NCBI RefSeq assembly: GCF_008370325.1
Contig: NZ_VNIP01000017.1
Span: 1-64,000, forward strand
Length of the DNA stretch: 64,000 bases
Source: Martinezella tropici
Lineage (GTDB): Bacteria; Pseudomonadota; Alphaproteobacteria; Rhizobiales; Rhizobiaceae
Direction: 5' to 3'
The notes under the pieces were generated by a model. The model saw only the letters and a list, made by a program, of their open reading frames with translations. It had not been told where the DNA came from and ran no database searches. Positions within the stretch are counted from its first letter, which is position 1. Each line of letters begins with the position of its first letter. Below, one piece after another: positions 1-8,527 of the stretch. The translations under genes were made by a program, and so were the position numbers.

Positions 1-1
1 G

Positions 2-1129
2 GCCCCGCCTTGGCGCTTACAAATCACGAAGTGGACGCAATGGCAGAACGCAGGTGGCCTCGTCGCCTATGATTCTGCCTTTTCAACAGCCATTGGTGGC
101 TATCCCAAGAATGCTCTTCTCTCTGGTACGGCACTTGGGATCATCTGGCTTTGCACTGCCGACAATAATACGAGCAATCCAGATAGTGCTGGGGCTGGTT
201 GGCTGAACGTTCCGACCGCGCTCGATCTTCTGACACAGAAATTCACCTATTATGTCGCCGGAGGCTCAGCGAATGCACTGACGGTCACTACGATCCCGGC
301 GATCACATCCTATACGGCTGGCCTTAGTCTTTCGGTCAAGATTGCTACCACAAACACCAGTACAGCTACAGTCAACGTCGATGGTATCGGCCTTATAGCC
401 ATCACCCGCGCGGATCTTTCTCCAACGCAGCCTGGAGACCTTCAAGCCGGTGCTATCGTAGAATTGAATTGCGATGGTACTCAATTTCAAATCAACGGTT
501 TGATCAGTTCTAACCTACCTTCCACTACTACGGTAACATTTGCCTCAAACACCACATGGACCCCGCCCACCGGCGTGACAAAAATTAAACGCGCCCGCGT
601 ATGGGGTGCCGGCGGCGGAGGCGGTGGTGCAAATGCCAATGCCGGAGCCGCCGGCGCTGGCGGCGGAGGCGGCGGTTATGCCGAGGGCATTAATTATGCG
701 GTTACTCCCGGTACTCCTGTCACAGTCACGGTTGGTACAGGTGGGGCAGGTGGCGCGACTACACCAACATCTGGCGGCAATGGCGGCTCATCATCCTTCG
801 GTGCCCTGATTTCCGCGACAGGCGGAACTGGCGGCGGTGGCGGCAACAGCGGTATTCAACCGGTGGGTTCATCTGGTGGCACTGGTAGCGGTGGGAATGT
901 CCTAAACCTCAGTGGGCAAGCGGGTGGTACTGGCTACGGCGTCACAGGTGGCACGCTATCCGGTATTGGCGGTGGTACTTTCGCAGCACCATCTTCCGGC
1001 CCGAATGCGGGCACGGGTGGATCTCCAGGCGCATATCCTGGAGGAGCTGGAGCCGGCGGCGCGGGAACGGCAGGCAGCGGAAGTATCGGGGGCACAGGTG
1101 CCAACGGCCTCATCATCATCGAATATTAA
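2..1129 (+). CDS. Phage tail protein with glycine-rich C-terminal domain (5' truncated)
   Basis: The reading frame is open from base 2, so the true start lies left of the window; about 375 residues are visible. The first half contains a TADNNTSNPDSAGAGW stretch of the kind seen in tail fibre or tail-tip proteins. From about residue 180 it changes to a WTPPTGVTKIKRARVWGAG lead-in followed by about 170 residues of Gly/Ala/Ser/Thr-rich sequence ending LIIIEY, the architecture of glycine-rich phage tail domains that form the receptor-binding tip. The next gene on the same strand also looks phage-derived. Role in host recognition is inferred from family; the module is low complexity, so homology is weak evidence. 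Confidence 0.75.
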   Translation, partial: APPWRLQITKWTQWQNAGGLVAYDSAFSTAIGGYPKNALLSGTALGIIWLCTADNNTSNPDSAGAGWLNVPTALDLLTQKFTYYVAGGSANALTVTTIPAITSYTAGLSLSVKIATTNTSTATVNVDGIGLIAITRADLSPTQPGDLQAGAIVELNCDGTQFQINGLISSNLPSTTTVTFASNTTWTPPTGVTKIKRARVWGAGGGGGGANANAGAAGAGGGGGGYAEGINYAVTPGTPVTVTVGTGGAGGATTPTSGGNGGSSSFGALISATGGTGGGGGNSGIQPVGSSGGTGSGGNVLNLSGQAGGTGYGVTGGTLSGIGGGTFAAPSSGPNAGTGGSPGAYPGGAGAGGAGTAGSGSIGGTGANGLIIIEY

Positions 1130-1142
1130 GGCTTTGGTAGGC

Positions 1143-1781
1143 ATGAAGCACAACGCCAAAGCCGAAGCGATCGTGCGCGAGATCTGCGCAGAGTACGATA
1201 TCGAGATCATCCCTGGCAACGTCTATCCCATGCCCGGGCAAACCCGCGCCTTGGCGACCATGTGCCAGATCCTCGCGAAATACGGAGAAGGCCATTTCCG
1301 GCTCGTCATGACGACTTTGGGCGAGACGCGGGGAAATAACGCGCTCATCGAGCAAACGAGCCTGTGGGCCGTCTCTGACCTAATACGGGCCTGTCCAGAT
1401 TGGGTGGAGAACAGAACCTCGGAATGGCTGCAGTGGTGGGACGAAATTCCGCTAGGACCGATCATTGCCACGATCAACCAGCTTCGCGGCGTCGTCCACC
1501 AGCGCCATGCCCTAGCCGGTGCTATTTACTGGCGTTTGTGTACCTATGCCCAGCAGCGCATGTCAGTCCAGGACACGGCTTCCACCATCAAGAACAAGGT
1601 TCCGGAAGTCGGCCGAGCTCGCAGCAATGCCAACCGTGAGCAGGCGATCGAGACTGGCCGGAAGCTTATCGAGATCAAAGGACGCCTGCCCCGTGGCGAA
1701 TGGCTGCCGTGGATCGAGCAGCAATCTGGACTGAGCTACGGCACGGTGCACCGGTATATGCGGATGGCGAAAGCGGCTTAA
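1143..1781 (+). CDS. Phage-associated protein with DUF3102-like helix-turn-helix C-terminus
   Basis: This 212-residue protein starts 13 bases after the tail gene. Its last ~50 residues (GRKLIEIKGRLPRGEWLPWI, then LSYGTVHRYMRMAK) match the pattern of DUF3102-type phage or plasmid proteins, with a helix-turn-helix at the end. The first 140 residues are rich in Trp and charged residues and I do not recognise them. An upstream in-frame extension into the tail gene is possible, but ATG at 1143 is the natural start. A DNA-binding or regulatory role on the mobile element is inferred only. Confidence 0.65.
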   Translation: MKHNAKAEAIVREICAEYDIEIIPGNVYPMPGQTRALATMCQILAKYGEGHFRLVMTTLGETRGNNALIEQTSLWAVSDLIRACPDWVENRTSEWLQWWDEIPLGPIIATINQLRGVVHQRHALAGAIYWRLCTYAQQRMSVQDTASTIKNKVPEVGRARSNANREQAIETGRKLIEIKGRLPRGEWLPWIEQQSGLSYGTVHRYMRMAKAA

Positions 1782-1802
1782 AATCGGACGCCACGAGTTG
1801 AC

Positions 1803-2342
1803 TTATCCCTGACGAAGGACCCCGATGATGTTAACTGAGCTGAACAGAAAACATAGACCGGACAGCAAACCAGAAGCGGCCGCCATCCACATCGTCGCGT
1901 TCACTGGATCCCTTGTCGATTGGTCTTGATGCCATTCGTCCGTCTTGAAGACCACAATCGGCTTGACTCTTGCCGAATAGAGCATTTCGGCAAATTGAAA
2001 GTTTAGCCACGCAAAGAAGCCGGCGACCAATGTAAGAAAAATTCCCGCAAGATGCCAACTCGCGCTTGTTATTAGGCCCACGACTTGATGCGGCTGGACC
2101 GCAGTTCGAAGTGCATTTAACGCGTATAGTGAACCGCCATGAACTGCTAGCAAGGAAGCAATGAGCCACTTGCCATATTCAACATGGCCTTGCCGAGCGT
2201 GATCGCGATATTGCTTCAAAAACTCATACCATTCACGGGCATGAAATTGATAGCGCTCGCGCCTTTTCGGATCGCTCCAGAGTTCTACAAATGGCGAATC
2301 ATCGTCGAAGCGAGCCTGCGCTCTTTCTTCTTGTTCGCTCAT
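1803..2342 (-). CDS. Hypothetical multi-pass membrane protein of the island
   Basis: A protein of 179 residues with a charged N-terminus (MSEQEERAQARFDDD), then three or four hydrophobic segments at roughly residues 60-80, 90-125 and 150-178, and a basic patch between the last two. ATG at 2342 overlaps the stop of the upstream small gene as ATGA, so the two are translationally coupled; a longer form starting at 2360 is less likely. No family recognised. Its position between phage genes and an Abi gene makes superinfection exclusion or another accessory membrane role possible, but this is inference. Confidence 0.55.
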   Translation of the reverse strand: MSEQEERAQARFDDDSPFVELWSDPKRRERYQFHAREWYEFLKQYRDHARQGHVEYGKWLIASLLAVHGGSLYALNALRTAVQPHQVVGLITSASWHLAGIFLTLVAGFFAWLNFQFAEMLYSARVKPIVVFKTDEWHQDQSTRDPVNATMWMAAASGLLSGLCFLFSSVNIIGVLRQG

Positions 2343-2557
2343 CCGAATACCTTCTTCCAAACCTCTGGGTCAAATTCTTTGAGCTCATCGCTAATAGCGC
2401 GATCAATAATCTCGATCTGTTGTTGAAGCTCAATCACCACCTTTATTGTACCCAGACTGTCGCTCGTAGCGGCAATAGATGCCTTTTCCCGTCGCCGCTT
2501 TACGAGCGCTTCTCTAACAGCGCGCAAATTTTCGACATTCTTTTGCTGCTCGGACAC
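2339..2557 (-). CDS. Small coiled-coil hypothetical protein
   Basis: A 72-residue, highly charged protein (VENLRAVREALVKRRREKAS, later KVVIELQQQIEIIDRAISDE) with heptad-like spacing that suggests one long helix or coiled coil. It is the first gene of a two-gene unit on the minus strand, and its stop overlaps the start of the membrane protein (ATGA). No family recognised. Coupled production with a membrane protein suggests that the two products work together. Confidence 0.5.
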   Translation of the reverse strand: MSEQQKNVENLRAVREALVKRRREKASIAATSDSLGTIKVVIELQQQIEIIDRAISDELKEFDPEVWKKVFG

Positions 2558-2729
2558 CAGTCGCTCCCGCTTGGTAATTGTCGAATGCAGAAGCTATCAA
2601 AAGGTGCGCGAATGTCGATGGCGATATTTCGCCTAATCCGCGAATCCGATTTGTGGAAACCTTGGAAAACCTAATTTGTGATTCGCCCGTTTCCTTGGCC
2701 TGAGGCCCAATGCCGCCAGGAGATGCGCT

Positions 2730-3323
2730 ATGTCGCTTGCCTATTACGCGCGAAATGCCGCTACGGCGGAACGAAACAGACGTCGGATGCGAAGAGAAGG
2801 TGTGACCATGAACGGATACAAACTCTGGACTGAAGAGGAAAAAGAAATCGTACGGCGGCTTTCGCCAGATTATGACGCGATTTGCAAACTCATCCCTTCA
2901 AGGAAAAGACGGTCCATCCAGCATATGGCATCAGCCATGGGCGTTGCAGGAGAAAAGCACCTTTACACTGCGGCGGAAATTTCGAAACTACGGCGTTTGT
3001 ATTCCACCGCTACATGGCAAGAAATCTTAGAAGCGTTTCCCTTCTCGGACAAAGAGCGCCTAAAAGGCGTCGCAAAATACCATGGTTTCAGGCGCCCGCG
3101 GAAGAAATTCAAACTCACCGGCGATCAGCCGATTGATGCTCTTCTTGAGAAATGCGCGGCTGCCAACCTATCATTGGTAGATCTTGATAAAGAGTGCCGC
3201 ACCAAGAACTATTTCCGTCACTGCAATTGGCGGAGCAAGCCCCCGAATTACACGCGCATCGTAAAAGCTATCAAACTGCTCGAAGGGCAGATGCGGGCTG
3301 AGTGGCCATCTGACGAATTTTGA
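2730..3323 (+). CDS. Putative DNA-binding protein with SANT/Myb-like N-terminus
   Basis: A 197-residue basic protein. Start ATG at 2730 follows an AGGAG ribosome site 8-9 bases upstream; an internal Met27 would lack one. Residues ~31-45 (LWTEEEKEIVRRL) resemble the first helix of a Myb/SANT-type or phage GcrA-like helix-turn-helix, and a second similar helix pair occurs near residues 80-105 (YTAAEISKLRRLYSTATWQE). The rest is Lys/Arg rich. It lies in the phage-derived region and is probably a phage regulator. Exact family not recognised. Confidence 0.6.
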   Translation: MSLAYYARNAATAERNRRRMRREGVTMNGYKLWTEEEKEIVRRLSPDYDAICKLIPSRKRRSIQHMASAMGVAGEKHLYTAAEISKLRRLYSTATWQEILEAFPFSDKERLKGVAKYHGFRRPRKKFKLTGDQPIDALLEKCAAANLSLVDLDKECRTKNYFRHCNWRSKPPNYTRIVKAIKLLEGQMRAEWPSDEF

Positions 3324-3392
3324 TAATGCATGTCGCATCGCATGCGCTCGAATAATTATGTTTTCCGCCGGTCTGGTGAACCTTCGATCGCT

Positions 3393-4292
3393 TTATTTCC
3401 ACGCTGGAAGATTTTTCCAATCTACCGGAAAACCCATGGCTGCGGGATCGGCCAAGGGACACGAATTTACCAATTCGACAAGTTGCTGACGCCAATGGTT
3501 TCCGGGCGCAACGATACTCATCATGTAGCCGAGAACAGCAAGCGTATTATAGATGCGACCTTGACTAGCTTGGTTCATGGCAAGTTTTAAGCTGGCCGGG
3601 GATTTTGGCACGATCATTTTTACGGTGACTTGCTTGTTCCAAAGACGCCCGTGATGCGCGCAGATATTTCGAACGTAGGTCAGATGGTGGGCCAGCGAAA
3701 CGAAAATTGTTTCGTCGAGCCCGTAGGTTTTTGCGACCGCCTGGCGATCAGGGCGATTTTTCAAATTGCTGTACCACATTGAGAGCTGCCCCAATGAGAT
3801 GATCTCTGCGGTCATCCATATCGGCGGATGTTCCGGATCATCGTATTTGCTCTTGTAATGAACGATGAAGGTGTCTTTCGACCTATCCAGATCTTCAATC
3901 AACTTTGCGAACGCTTGGGCGTATCGGTCGGGGCGGTTGTAAAGAGCTGGCTCAAGGTAGCCGTGGGGGCCGTATTTCATTGCAAGGTGGTGGGCCCAAC
4001 TTCCTCGCAGCGAAACCTCTACTCGTTCGATAGCATCCATCACGAGCAGCCGAAGGCGCCTGTCGAAAATATACAGGTCCAACACATTGTCGAAGGTGAT
4101 GCCATCTTTGAATTTGTGCCCGCCGCTTGTCGGTGCGATATCTTCGAACGGCAGCCAGTAAGCGCGCAGACGGTAGTAGCTTATATGCTGGAGACAATGA
4201 GCCGCATGTGCATGATCTGGAACGGCCATTCCTCTCGCTTCAAGCAGAGCAATTTGATCAGCGATCGAGACGGACGGTTTTTCGAACTTCAT
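3393..4292 (-). CDS. abiF: Abi family protein (Abi_2, AbiD/AbiF-like HEPN ribonuclease)
   Basis: A protein of 299 residues. The N-terminal half has the family hallmark [13 protein letters not shown] (residues 37-49) and [20 protein letters not shown] (76-95). The C-terminal half has the HEPN RNase signature R208-N-I-C-A-H213-H. Abi_2 proteins act in abortive infection, where a HEPN domain cleaves RNA after phage attack; this family is regarded as related to the ancestor of Cas13. A structured RNA lies just upstream on the same strand (4321-4387), as expected for HEPN toxin/RNA antitoxin pairs. No clear ribosome site precedes the ATG. Naming within the AbiD/AbiF family is by overall pattern only. 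Confidence 0.85.
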   Translation of the reverse strand: MKFEKPSVSIADQIALLEARGMAVPDHAHAAHCLQHISYYRLRAYWLPFEDIAPTSGGHKFKDGITFDNVLDLYIFDRRLRLLVMDAIERVEVSLRGSWAHHLAMKYGPHGYLEPALYNRPDRYAQAFAKLIEDLDRSKDTFIVHYKSKYDDPEHPPIWMTAEIISLGQLSMWYSNLKNRPDRQAVAKTYGLDETIFVSLAHHLTYVRNICAHHGRLWNKQVTVKMIVPKSPASLKLAMNQASQGRIYNTLAVLGYMMSIVAPGNHWRQQLVELVNSCPLADPAAMGFPVDWKNLPAWK

Positions 4293-4320
4293 GCCATTTC
4301 ATAGGCGGATTCGAAGTCCT

Positions 4321-4387
4321 AGAAAAGGAAAACCCGCCGGGGTGCGCAGTTCCGAAACCAAGGTTTCGTCCGAGGCGTGGCGGGTGT
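4321..4387 (-). ncRNA. Structured RNA upstream of the Abi gene (AbiF-RNA-like candidate)
   Basis: Read on the minus strand, ACCCGCC (4385-4379) pairs perfectly with GGCGGGT (4338-4332). Inside it is a second hairpin, CGAAAC/GTTTCG with a CTTG loop (4368-4353). The outer stem is followed by a T-rich run (4331-4321), so the element looks like a small RNA with its own terminator. It ends 28 bases before the Abi start codon on the same strand. Known biology: a conserved AbiF RNA motif is described next to HEPN Abi genes and can serve as RNA antitoxin. I recognise the pattern from memory; the 5' end is not defined and may extend toward 4440. Confidence 0.6.
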
Positions 4388-4641
4388 TGTTAGGCAGAGA
4401 TATGGCGCATGAGTCCTAAGAAAGCAATAAGAGGTGGCCACAAAAACGCGGCCCACGTGCCAAGCCTTTGATCTAGATTCAGAATTTTTTCATGTCGCGC
4501 TGCATGTTGCATGGATTCGCCGAGCGTGCCGGGAATCCCTCGGAAATGAACGGGAACAGCTCGCAACAACACGCAACACGAAATACCGAAAACTCACAGC
4601 ACGCCACACATCTAAACTGCTGTTCTTATTGAGGTTTATAG

Positions 4642-4717
4642 TGGTGCCCAGAGCCGGAATCGAACCAGCGACACGCGGATTTTCAATCCGCTGCTCTACC
4701 AACTGAGCTATCTGGGC
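4642..4717 (-). tRNA. tRNA-Phe (GAA)
   Basis: A 76-base cloverleaf on the minus strand with acceptor stem GCCCAGA/TCTGGGC and encoded CCA (4644-4642). The anticodon stem GCGGA/TCCGC holds the loop TTGAAAA, giving anticodon GAA. The T-arm is CTGG-TTCGATT-CCGG. Its 3' end points toward the phage and Abi genes at lower coordinates, which suits a tRNA used as an integration site. Confidence 0.97.
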
Positions 4718-4913
4718 ATCCGTGCTTCGCGTCTAAGAAGGAGCCTTGGAAGGCACCGGGCGGTTGGTTCGCCCCGGAAGCGAGCGGGGTTATAGCATCT
4801 TGTTCGGCCATGTCCAGCCGCAAATGACTCTTTTTTGACAGGAAATCGAACTTTGGCAATTCGCGAACAAAATGAAGGAGTTCGTAAGGTCGAGCGACGT
4901 TGGAAAGCGGCAC

Positions 4914-5129
4914 TCAGTCCTGATCGGAGCCGTCCGCCTTCTTGTCGTCCTCGGTCACAGGAATCGCGTAGGAGCCATTGAGCCACCGCGAAAGATCGAC
5001 GGAACGGCAGCGATCCGAGCAGAAGGGATAGTGTTCGCGCGCCGATGGGCGACCGCATTCCGGACAGGGGCGCGTCTTGCGCAGCGGCTCGACCTTCGAA
5101 CCGACCTTGATCTCTTCAGCCTTCGTCAT
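4914..5129 (-). CDS. yacG: DNA gyrase inhibitor YacG (zinc-binding)
   Basis: A 71-residue protein with the four-Cys zinc site CPECG ... CSDRCR and the following VDLSRWLNGSYAIP stretch, diagnostic of YacG. In E. coli YacG binds GyrB and inhibits gyrase. ATG at 5129 was preferred over 5150 because AGGAAGGA sits 8 bases upstream of it. The gene starts 5 bases after the maf stop and ends the core minus-strand cluster, just before tRNA-Phe. The acidic tail (TEDDKKADGSDQD) is typical. Confidence 0.92.
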   Translation of the reverse strand: MTKAEEIKVGSKVEPLRKTRPCPECGRPSAREHYPFCSDRCRSVDLSRWLNGSYAIPVTEDDKKADGSDQD

Positions 5130-5134
5130 CAGCT

Positions 5135-5755
5135 CTATCCTTCCTGCCATCCGGCGTGGACATCGAATCCCTCGCCTGCGAGCAGCAGCATGGTCTCATA
5201 AAGCGGCAATCCGACGACATTGGTGTAGGAGCCGACGAGCTTCTGCACGAAGGAGCCGGCAAGCCCCTGTATGCCGTAGGCTCCAGCCTTGCCGCGCCAC
5301 TGCCCGGAGGCAAGATACATTTCGATATCGCGGCCGGAAAGCCGCTTGAAGCGCACCTTGGTCTCGATCACCTTCTGGCGCAGCTTGCGGTCCGGCGTGA
5401 TCAGGCAGATGCCGGTATAGACGACATGGCCGCGCCCGGAGAGCAGATGCAGCGCCGCGGACGCTTCATCGACGAATTCCGCCTTCGGCAGCATACGCCG
5501 TCCGACGGCGACGACCGTATCGGCTGAGAGAATATAGCTGCCCTGCCAGGCGGCGTCGCTCTTGATCGCGGCATACGCCGCCTCGCCCTTCTCGGTCGAA
5601 AGCCGCCGCGCCAGCGAGCGCGGATGCTCCGACTTCTTCGGCGTTTCGTCGATGTCCATGGGCATGAGGCGCGCGGGCTCGATGCCTGACTGATGCAGGA
5701 GCTCGACGCGACGCGGCGATCCGGAGGCTAGTATCAGCTTGTGTTTCAACGCCAT
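5135..5755 (-). CDS. maf: Maf-like nucleoside triphosphate pyrophosphatase
   Basis: A 206-residue Maf/HAM1-fold protein. It has the N-terminal substrate loop [15 protein letters not shown], the catalytic region [13 protein letters not shown] and the later [16 protein letters not shown] motif. Maf proteins hydrolyse non-canonical or pyrimidine nucleoside triphosphates to monophosphates and pyrophosphate and have been linked to cell-division arrest. ATG at 5755 (MALKHKL) was chosen; in-frame ATGs at 5773 and 5824 extend into a hairpin-rich spacer and are less likely. It lies between infA and yacG, as in many Rhizobiales. Confidence 0.9.
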   Translation of the reverse strand: MALKHKLILASGSPRRVELLHQSGIEPARLMPMDIDETPKKSEHPRSLARRLSTEKGEAAYAAIKSDAAWQGSYILSADTVVAVGRRMLPKAEFVDEASAALHLLSGRGHVVYTGICLITPDRKLRQKVIETKVRFKRLSGRDIEMYLASGQWRGKAGAYGIQGLAGSFVQKLVGSYTNVVGLPLYETMLLLAGEGFDVHAGWQEG

Positions 5756-5783
5756 CAGATCTCGACCTGTCATGCGGGAATGA

Positions 5784-5831
5784 GAGCCGGCTCCGGAGCA
5801 TGATGCCGAAAATGTCGGCGGCATCCGGCTC
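5784..5831. repeat. Hairpin between infA and maf (RIME palindrome fragment)
   Basis: GAGCCGG (5784-5790) pairs with CCGGCTC (5825-5831), and inside it GATGCCG (5802-5808) pairs with CGGCATC (5819-5825). The GGAGCATGATGCCGAAAA core resembles the second palindrome of the RIME-like copy at 37.8 kb. It may slow or process transcripts between infA and maf. Confidence 0.5.
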
Positions 5832-5845
5832 CAGCGAGCGGCGGA

Positions 5846-6064
5846 CTACTTGAAACGGTAGGTGATGCGGCCCTTGGTCAGGTCGTAAGGGGTCATTTCC
5901 ACCAGCACCTTGTCGCCGGCCAGAACGCGGATGCGGTTCTTGCGCATGCGGCCCGCGGTGTGGGCAATGATCTCGTGCTCGTTTTCCAGCTTCACGCGAA
6001 AAGTCGCGTTCGGCAGGAGTTCGGTGACGACACCGGGAAATTCGAGGACTTCTTCTTTCGGCAT
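5846..6064 (-). CDS. infA: Translation initiation factor IF-1
   Basis: A 72-residue S1/OB-fold protein. It starts [20 protein letters not shown] and contains [20 protein letters not shown] and the C-terminal [14 protein letters not shown], the standard bacterial IF-1 pattern and length. IF-1 binds the A site of the 30S subunit during initiation. It lies in the conserved hisD-UPF0262-phosphatase-infA-maf-yacG order. Confidence 0.97.
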   Translation of the reverse strand: MPKEEVLEFPGVVTELLPNATFRVKLENEHEIIAHTAGRMRKNRIRVLAGDKVLVEMTPYDLTKGRITYRFK

Positions 6065-6206
6065 TAAAGCTTCTTTTCCTGTCGGTTGAGGCCGGCGCCC
6101 CGGTTAAAAAGGCTGGGTCGCCGGAAATTTGGGCGGAAACTACACAATCGCCGCGGTTTTGTGAACCACGTTGATAAGGGTTTCTGCATTTGTTTCATTT
6201 GCAGCT

Positions 6207-6689
6207 CTAAAGCGAGCCGCGATGTTCCACAAGCCTGCTCTCGATGAGACCGAGAAGATAGTCCCGCACCCCGCGATAGGCATCCAGAACCTGATCGCGC
6301 GTTCCGTCCGTTGCGGAAGGGTCCATCGTCGGCCAATAGATGACGTCGATCGCGTTGGACCGCGTCAATTCCAGCGCGGCGTGATGCGCCTCGGGAGAGA
6401 GCGTTATGATGACGTCGAAGAAATCATCTTCCAGCTCCTCCATGGTCTGCGGCTGCCGCCGGCCGAGCGAAAGCCCCATCTCGGAAAGCACGACATCGAC
6501 GAAGGGGTTGCGCTCGCCGGCACGCACCCCCGCCGAGGCTACATAGGTGCCTTGCGGCAGCATCTGCCGAGCGATCGCTTCGGCCATGGGCGAACGAATG
6601 GTATTCAGGCCGCACATGAAGAGGATGGCGCCAGGGGATTTGCCCCCGGACGACCTACCATTGTGCTCGATCGCCTGCGGCTCCTCCAT
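6207..6689 (-). CDS. Low-molecular-weight phosphotyrosine phosphatase / ArsC-like protein
   Basis: A 160-residue protein with the CX5R phosphatase loop FMCGLNTIRSPMAE (C26 to R32). A distal MDP motif in YWPTMDPSATDG supplies the probable acid residue. Members of this family dephosphorylate tyrosine or reduce arsenate; the lack of ars neighbours and the conserved housekeeping block favour a phosphatase. ATG at 6689 (5 bases after the UPF0262 stop) was chosen; a longer form from 6719 would overlap that gene. The gene is part of the hisD transcription unit. Confidence 0.85.
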   Translation of the reverse strand: MEEPQAIEHNGRSSGGKSPGAILFMCGLNTIRSPMAEAIARQMLPQGTYVASAGVRAGERNPFVDVVLSEMGLSLGRRQPQTMEELEDDFFDVIITLSPEAHHAALELTRSNAIDVIYWPTMDPSATDGTRDQVLDAYRGVRDYLLGLIESRLVEHRGSL

Positions 6690-6694
6690 CTCAG

Positions 6695-7168
6695 TCACCC
6701 GCGCCAGTAGAGCACGCACACGAGCGTGAACAGCCGCCGCGCCGTGTCGAAATCCACGCTGATCTTGCCGTTCAACCGGTCCATCAGCGTCTGCGAGCCT
6801 TCGTTATGGATGCCGCGCCGGCCCATGTCGATCGCCTCGATACGGCTGGGGGTGGCGGAGCGGATCGCCTCGTAATAGCTCTCGCAGATCATGAAGTAGT
6901 CCTTCACGATCCGGCGAAACGGCGTCAGCGACAGAATATGGGTGGCGACGACGCTGCCATCTTCCATGCGGATGTCGAAGACCAGCTTCTGGTCGACCAG
7001 CGACAGGTTGAGCAAATACGGCCCGCCCTGATGCCCGATCGGCTCGAAGCTGTTTTCCTCGATCAGGTCGAAAATGGCGACGGCGCGCTCATGCTCGACA
7101 TCGGGCGTCGAACGGCCGATCGTGTCGTCCAGGACCACATCGCTCAGCCGGAAGACGCCCTTGGCCAT
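6695..7168 (-). CDS. UPF0262 family protein
   Basis: A 157-residue protein matching UPF0262 of Rhizobiales in length and pattern: it starts [15 protein letters not shown] and has [37 protein letters not shown] and the C-terminal [17 protein letters not shown]. The function is unknown. It begins 3 bases after hisD, so the two are almost certainly co-transcribed, and it is followed 5 bases later by the phosphatase gene. No transmembrane segment or signal peptide is apparent. Confidence 0.92.
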   Translation of the reverse strand: MAKGVFRLSDVVLDDTIGRSTPDVEHERAVAIFDLIEENSFEPIGHQGGPYLLNLSLVDQKLVFDIRMEDGSVVATHILSLTPFRRIVKDYFMICESYYEAIRSATPSRIEAIDMGRRGIHNEGSQTLMDRLNGKISVDFDTARRLFTLVCVLYWRG

Positions 7169-7171
7169 GCC

Positions 7172-8470
7172 TTACCCCTCGAGATTGAGGCGGATCGCCA
7201 CCGATCGCGCATGTGCATCCAGCCCCTCGGAATTGGCAAGCGCGATCGCCGCCGGCCCGAGTGCGCGAAGCTGCTCCGACCCAAGCCTGAGGATCGAGGT
7301 GCGCTTGACGAAATCCAGCACGGAAAGTCCGGAAGAGAAGCGCGCGGAGCGGGCCGTCGGCAGCACATGGTTCGAACCACCAACGTAATCGCCGATCACT
7401 TCCGGCGTGTGACGGCCGACGAAGATCGCGCCGGCATTGCGCACGCCTGAAACCAGCGGCTCGGGATCGTCGACCGCGAGTTCCAGATGCTCGGCCGCGA
7501 TTCTATTGGCAAGCGGAACGGCCTGCTTCAGATCGGAGACCAGGATGACCGCGCCGAAATCGCGCCAGCTCGCCGCCGCCGTCTGCGAGCGGCTGAGCCG
7601 CTTCAACTGCCGCTCGACCGCCGCTTCCACCGCTTTGCCGAATTCGGCATCGTCGGTAATCAGGATCGATTGCGCGCTTTCGTCATGCTCGGCCTGCGCC
7701 AGAAGATCGGCGGCGATCCAATCCGGATCGTTGTTCTTGTCGGCGATGACGAGCACTTCCGAAGGGCCGGCGATCATATCGATGCCGACGGTGCCGAACA
7801 CCTGCCGCTTGGCGGCCGCCACATAGGCGTTGCCGGGACCGGTGATCTTATAGACCGGCTTGATCGTCTCCGTGCCATAGGCAAGGGCCGCGATCGCCTG
7901 TGCGCCACCGATGCGGTAGATCTCCTCGACGCCGGCCATGCGGGCCGCGGCAAGCACGGCCGGATTGACGGCGCCGTCCTTGGTCGGCACGGCAATGACG
8001 ACGCGGTCGACGCCGGCAACCTTGGCCGGCACGGCATTCATCAGCACCGAGCTCGGATAGCTCGCCGTGCCGCCGGGTACATAGAGGCCGACGGCCTCGA
8101 TCGCCGTCCAGCGCGACCCCAAGCCGACGCCGAGATCGTCCTCATAGATATCGTCCTTCGGCAGCTGCCGGCGGTGATGCGATTCAATGCGGGTGGCGGC
8201 GACCTTCAGCGCGCCGAGAACCTCGGCCGGAACGGCGGCAACAGCCGCATCGACCTCCGCTTCGCTGACGCGCATCGGCGTCGTGGCGAAATCGATGCCC
8301 TCGAATTTCCTGGAATAGTGAGCAAGGGCCGCATCGCCGCGCGCGCGCACATCATCGATGATGCCGCGCACCACGGCATTCACATCCTCGGACACTTCCC
8401 GCTTGGTCGTCAGGAACGCGGCGAACTGCTGCTCGAACCCTTCCGACGCCTGATCCAGCCAGATAGCCAA
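7172..8470 (-). CDS. hisD: Histidinol dehydrogenase
   Basis: A 432-residue full-length HisD. It catalyses the last two steps of histidine synthesis, the NAD-dependent oxidation of L-histidinol to L-histidine. Recognisable blocks are VPGGTASYPSSVLMNAVPAK, the core MIAGPSEVLVIAD with DLLAQAEHDESAQS, and the zinc and catalytic region FVGRHTPEVIGDYVGGSNHV. It heads the minus-strand unit that continues into UPF0262 and the phosphatase. The upstream spacer holds a RIME element rather than an obvious attenuator. Confidence 0.98.
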   Translation of the reverse strand: MAIWLDQASEGFEQQFAAFLTTKREVSEDVNAVVRGIIDDVRARGDAALAHYSRKFEGIDFATTPMRVSEAEVDAAVAAVPAEVLGALKVAATRIESHHRRQLPKDDIYEDDLGVGLGSRWTAIEAVGLYVPGGTASYPSSVLMNAVPAKVAGVDRVVIAVPTKDGAVNPAVLAAARMAGVEEIYRIGGAQAIAALAYGTETIKPVYKITGPGNAYVAAAKRQVFGTVGIDMIAGPSEVLVIADKNNDPDWIAADLLAQAEHDESAQSILITDDAEFGKAVEAAVERQLKRLSRSQTAAASWRDFGAVILVSDLKQAVPLANRIAAEHLELAVDDPEPLVSGVRNAGAIFVGRHTPEVIGDYVGGSNHVLPTARSARFSSGLSVLDFVKRTSILRLGSEQLRALGPAAIALANSEGLDAHARSVAIRLNLEG

Positions 8471-8527
8471 TGCTGAAATTCCCTTCCATCGAGGCCGCCT
8501 AAGCGGCCGTATCCAACCGTTACAAGC

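Noticed and set aside
600-1120. Dense short repeats that could suggest a repeat array
   Set aside because: They are codons of a glycine-rich protein domain; no regular spacer length, so not CRISPR.
4490-4702. Frame over tRNA-Phe and the adjacent spacer as an integrase N-terminus
   Set aside because: It runs through the tRNA itself and lacks recombinase motifs.
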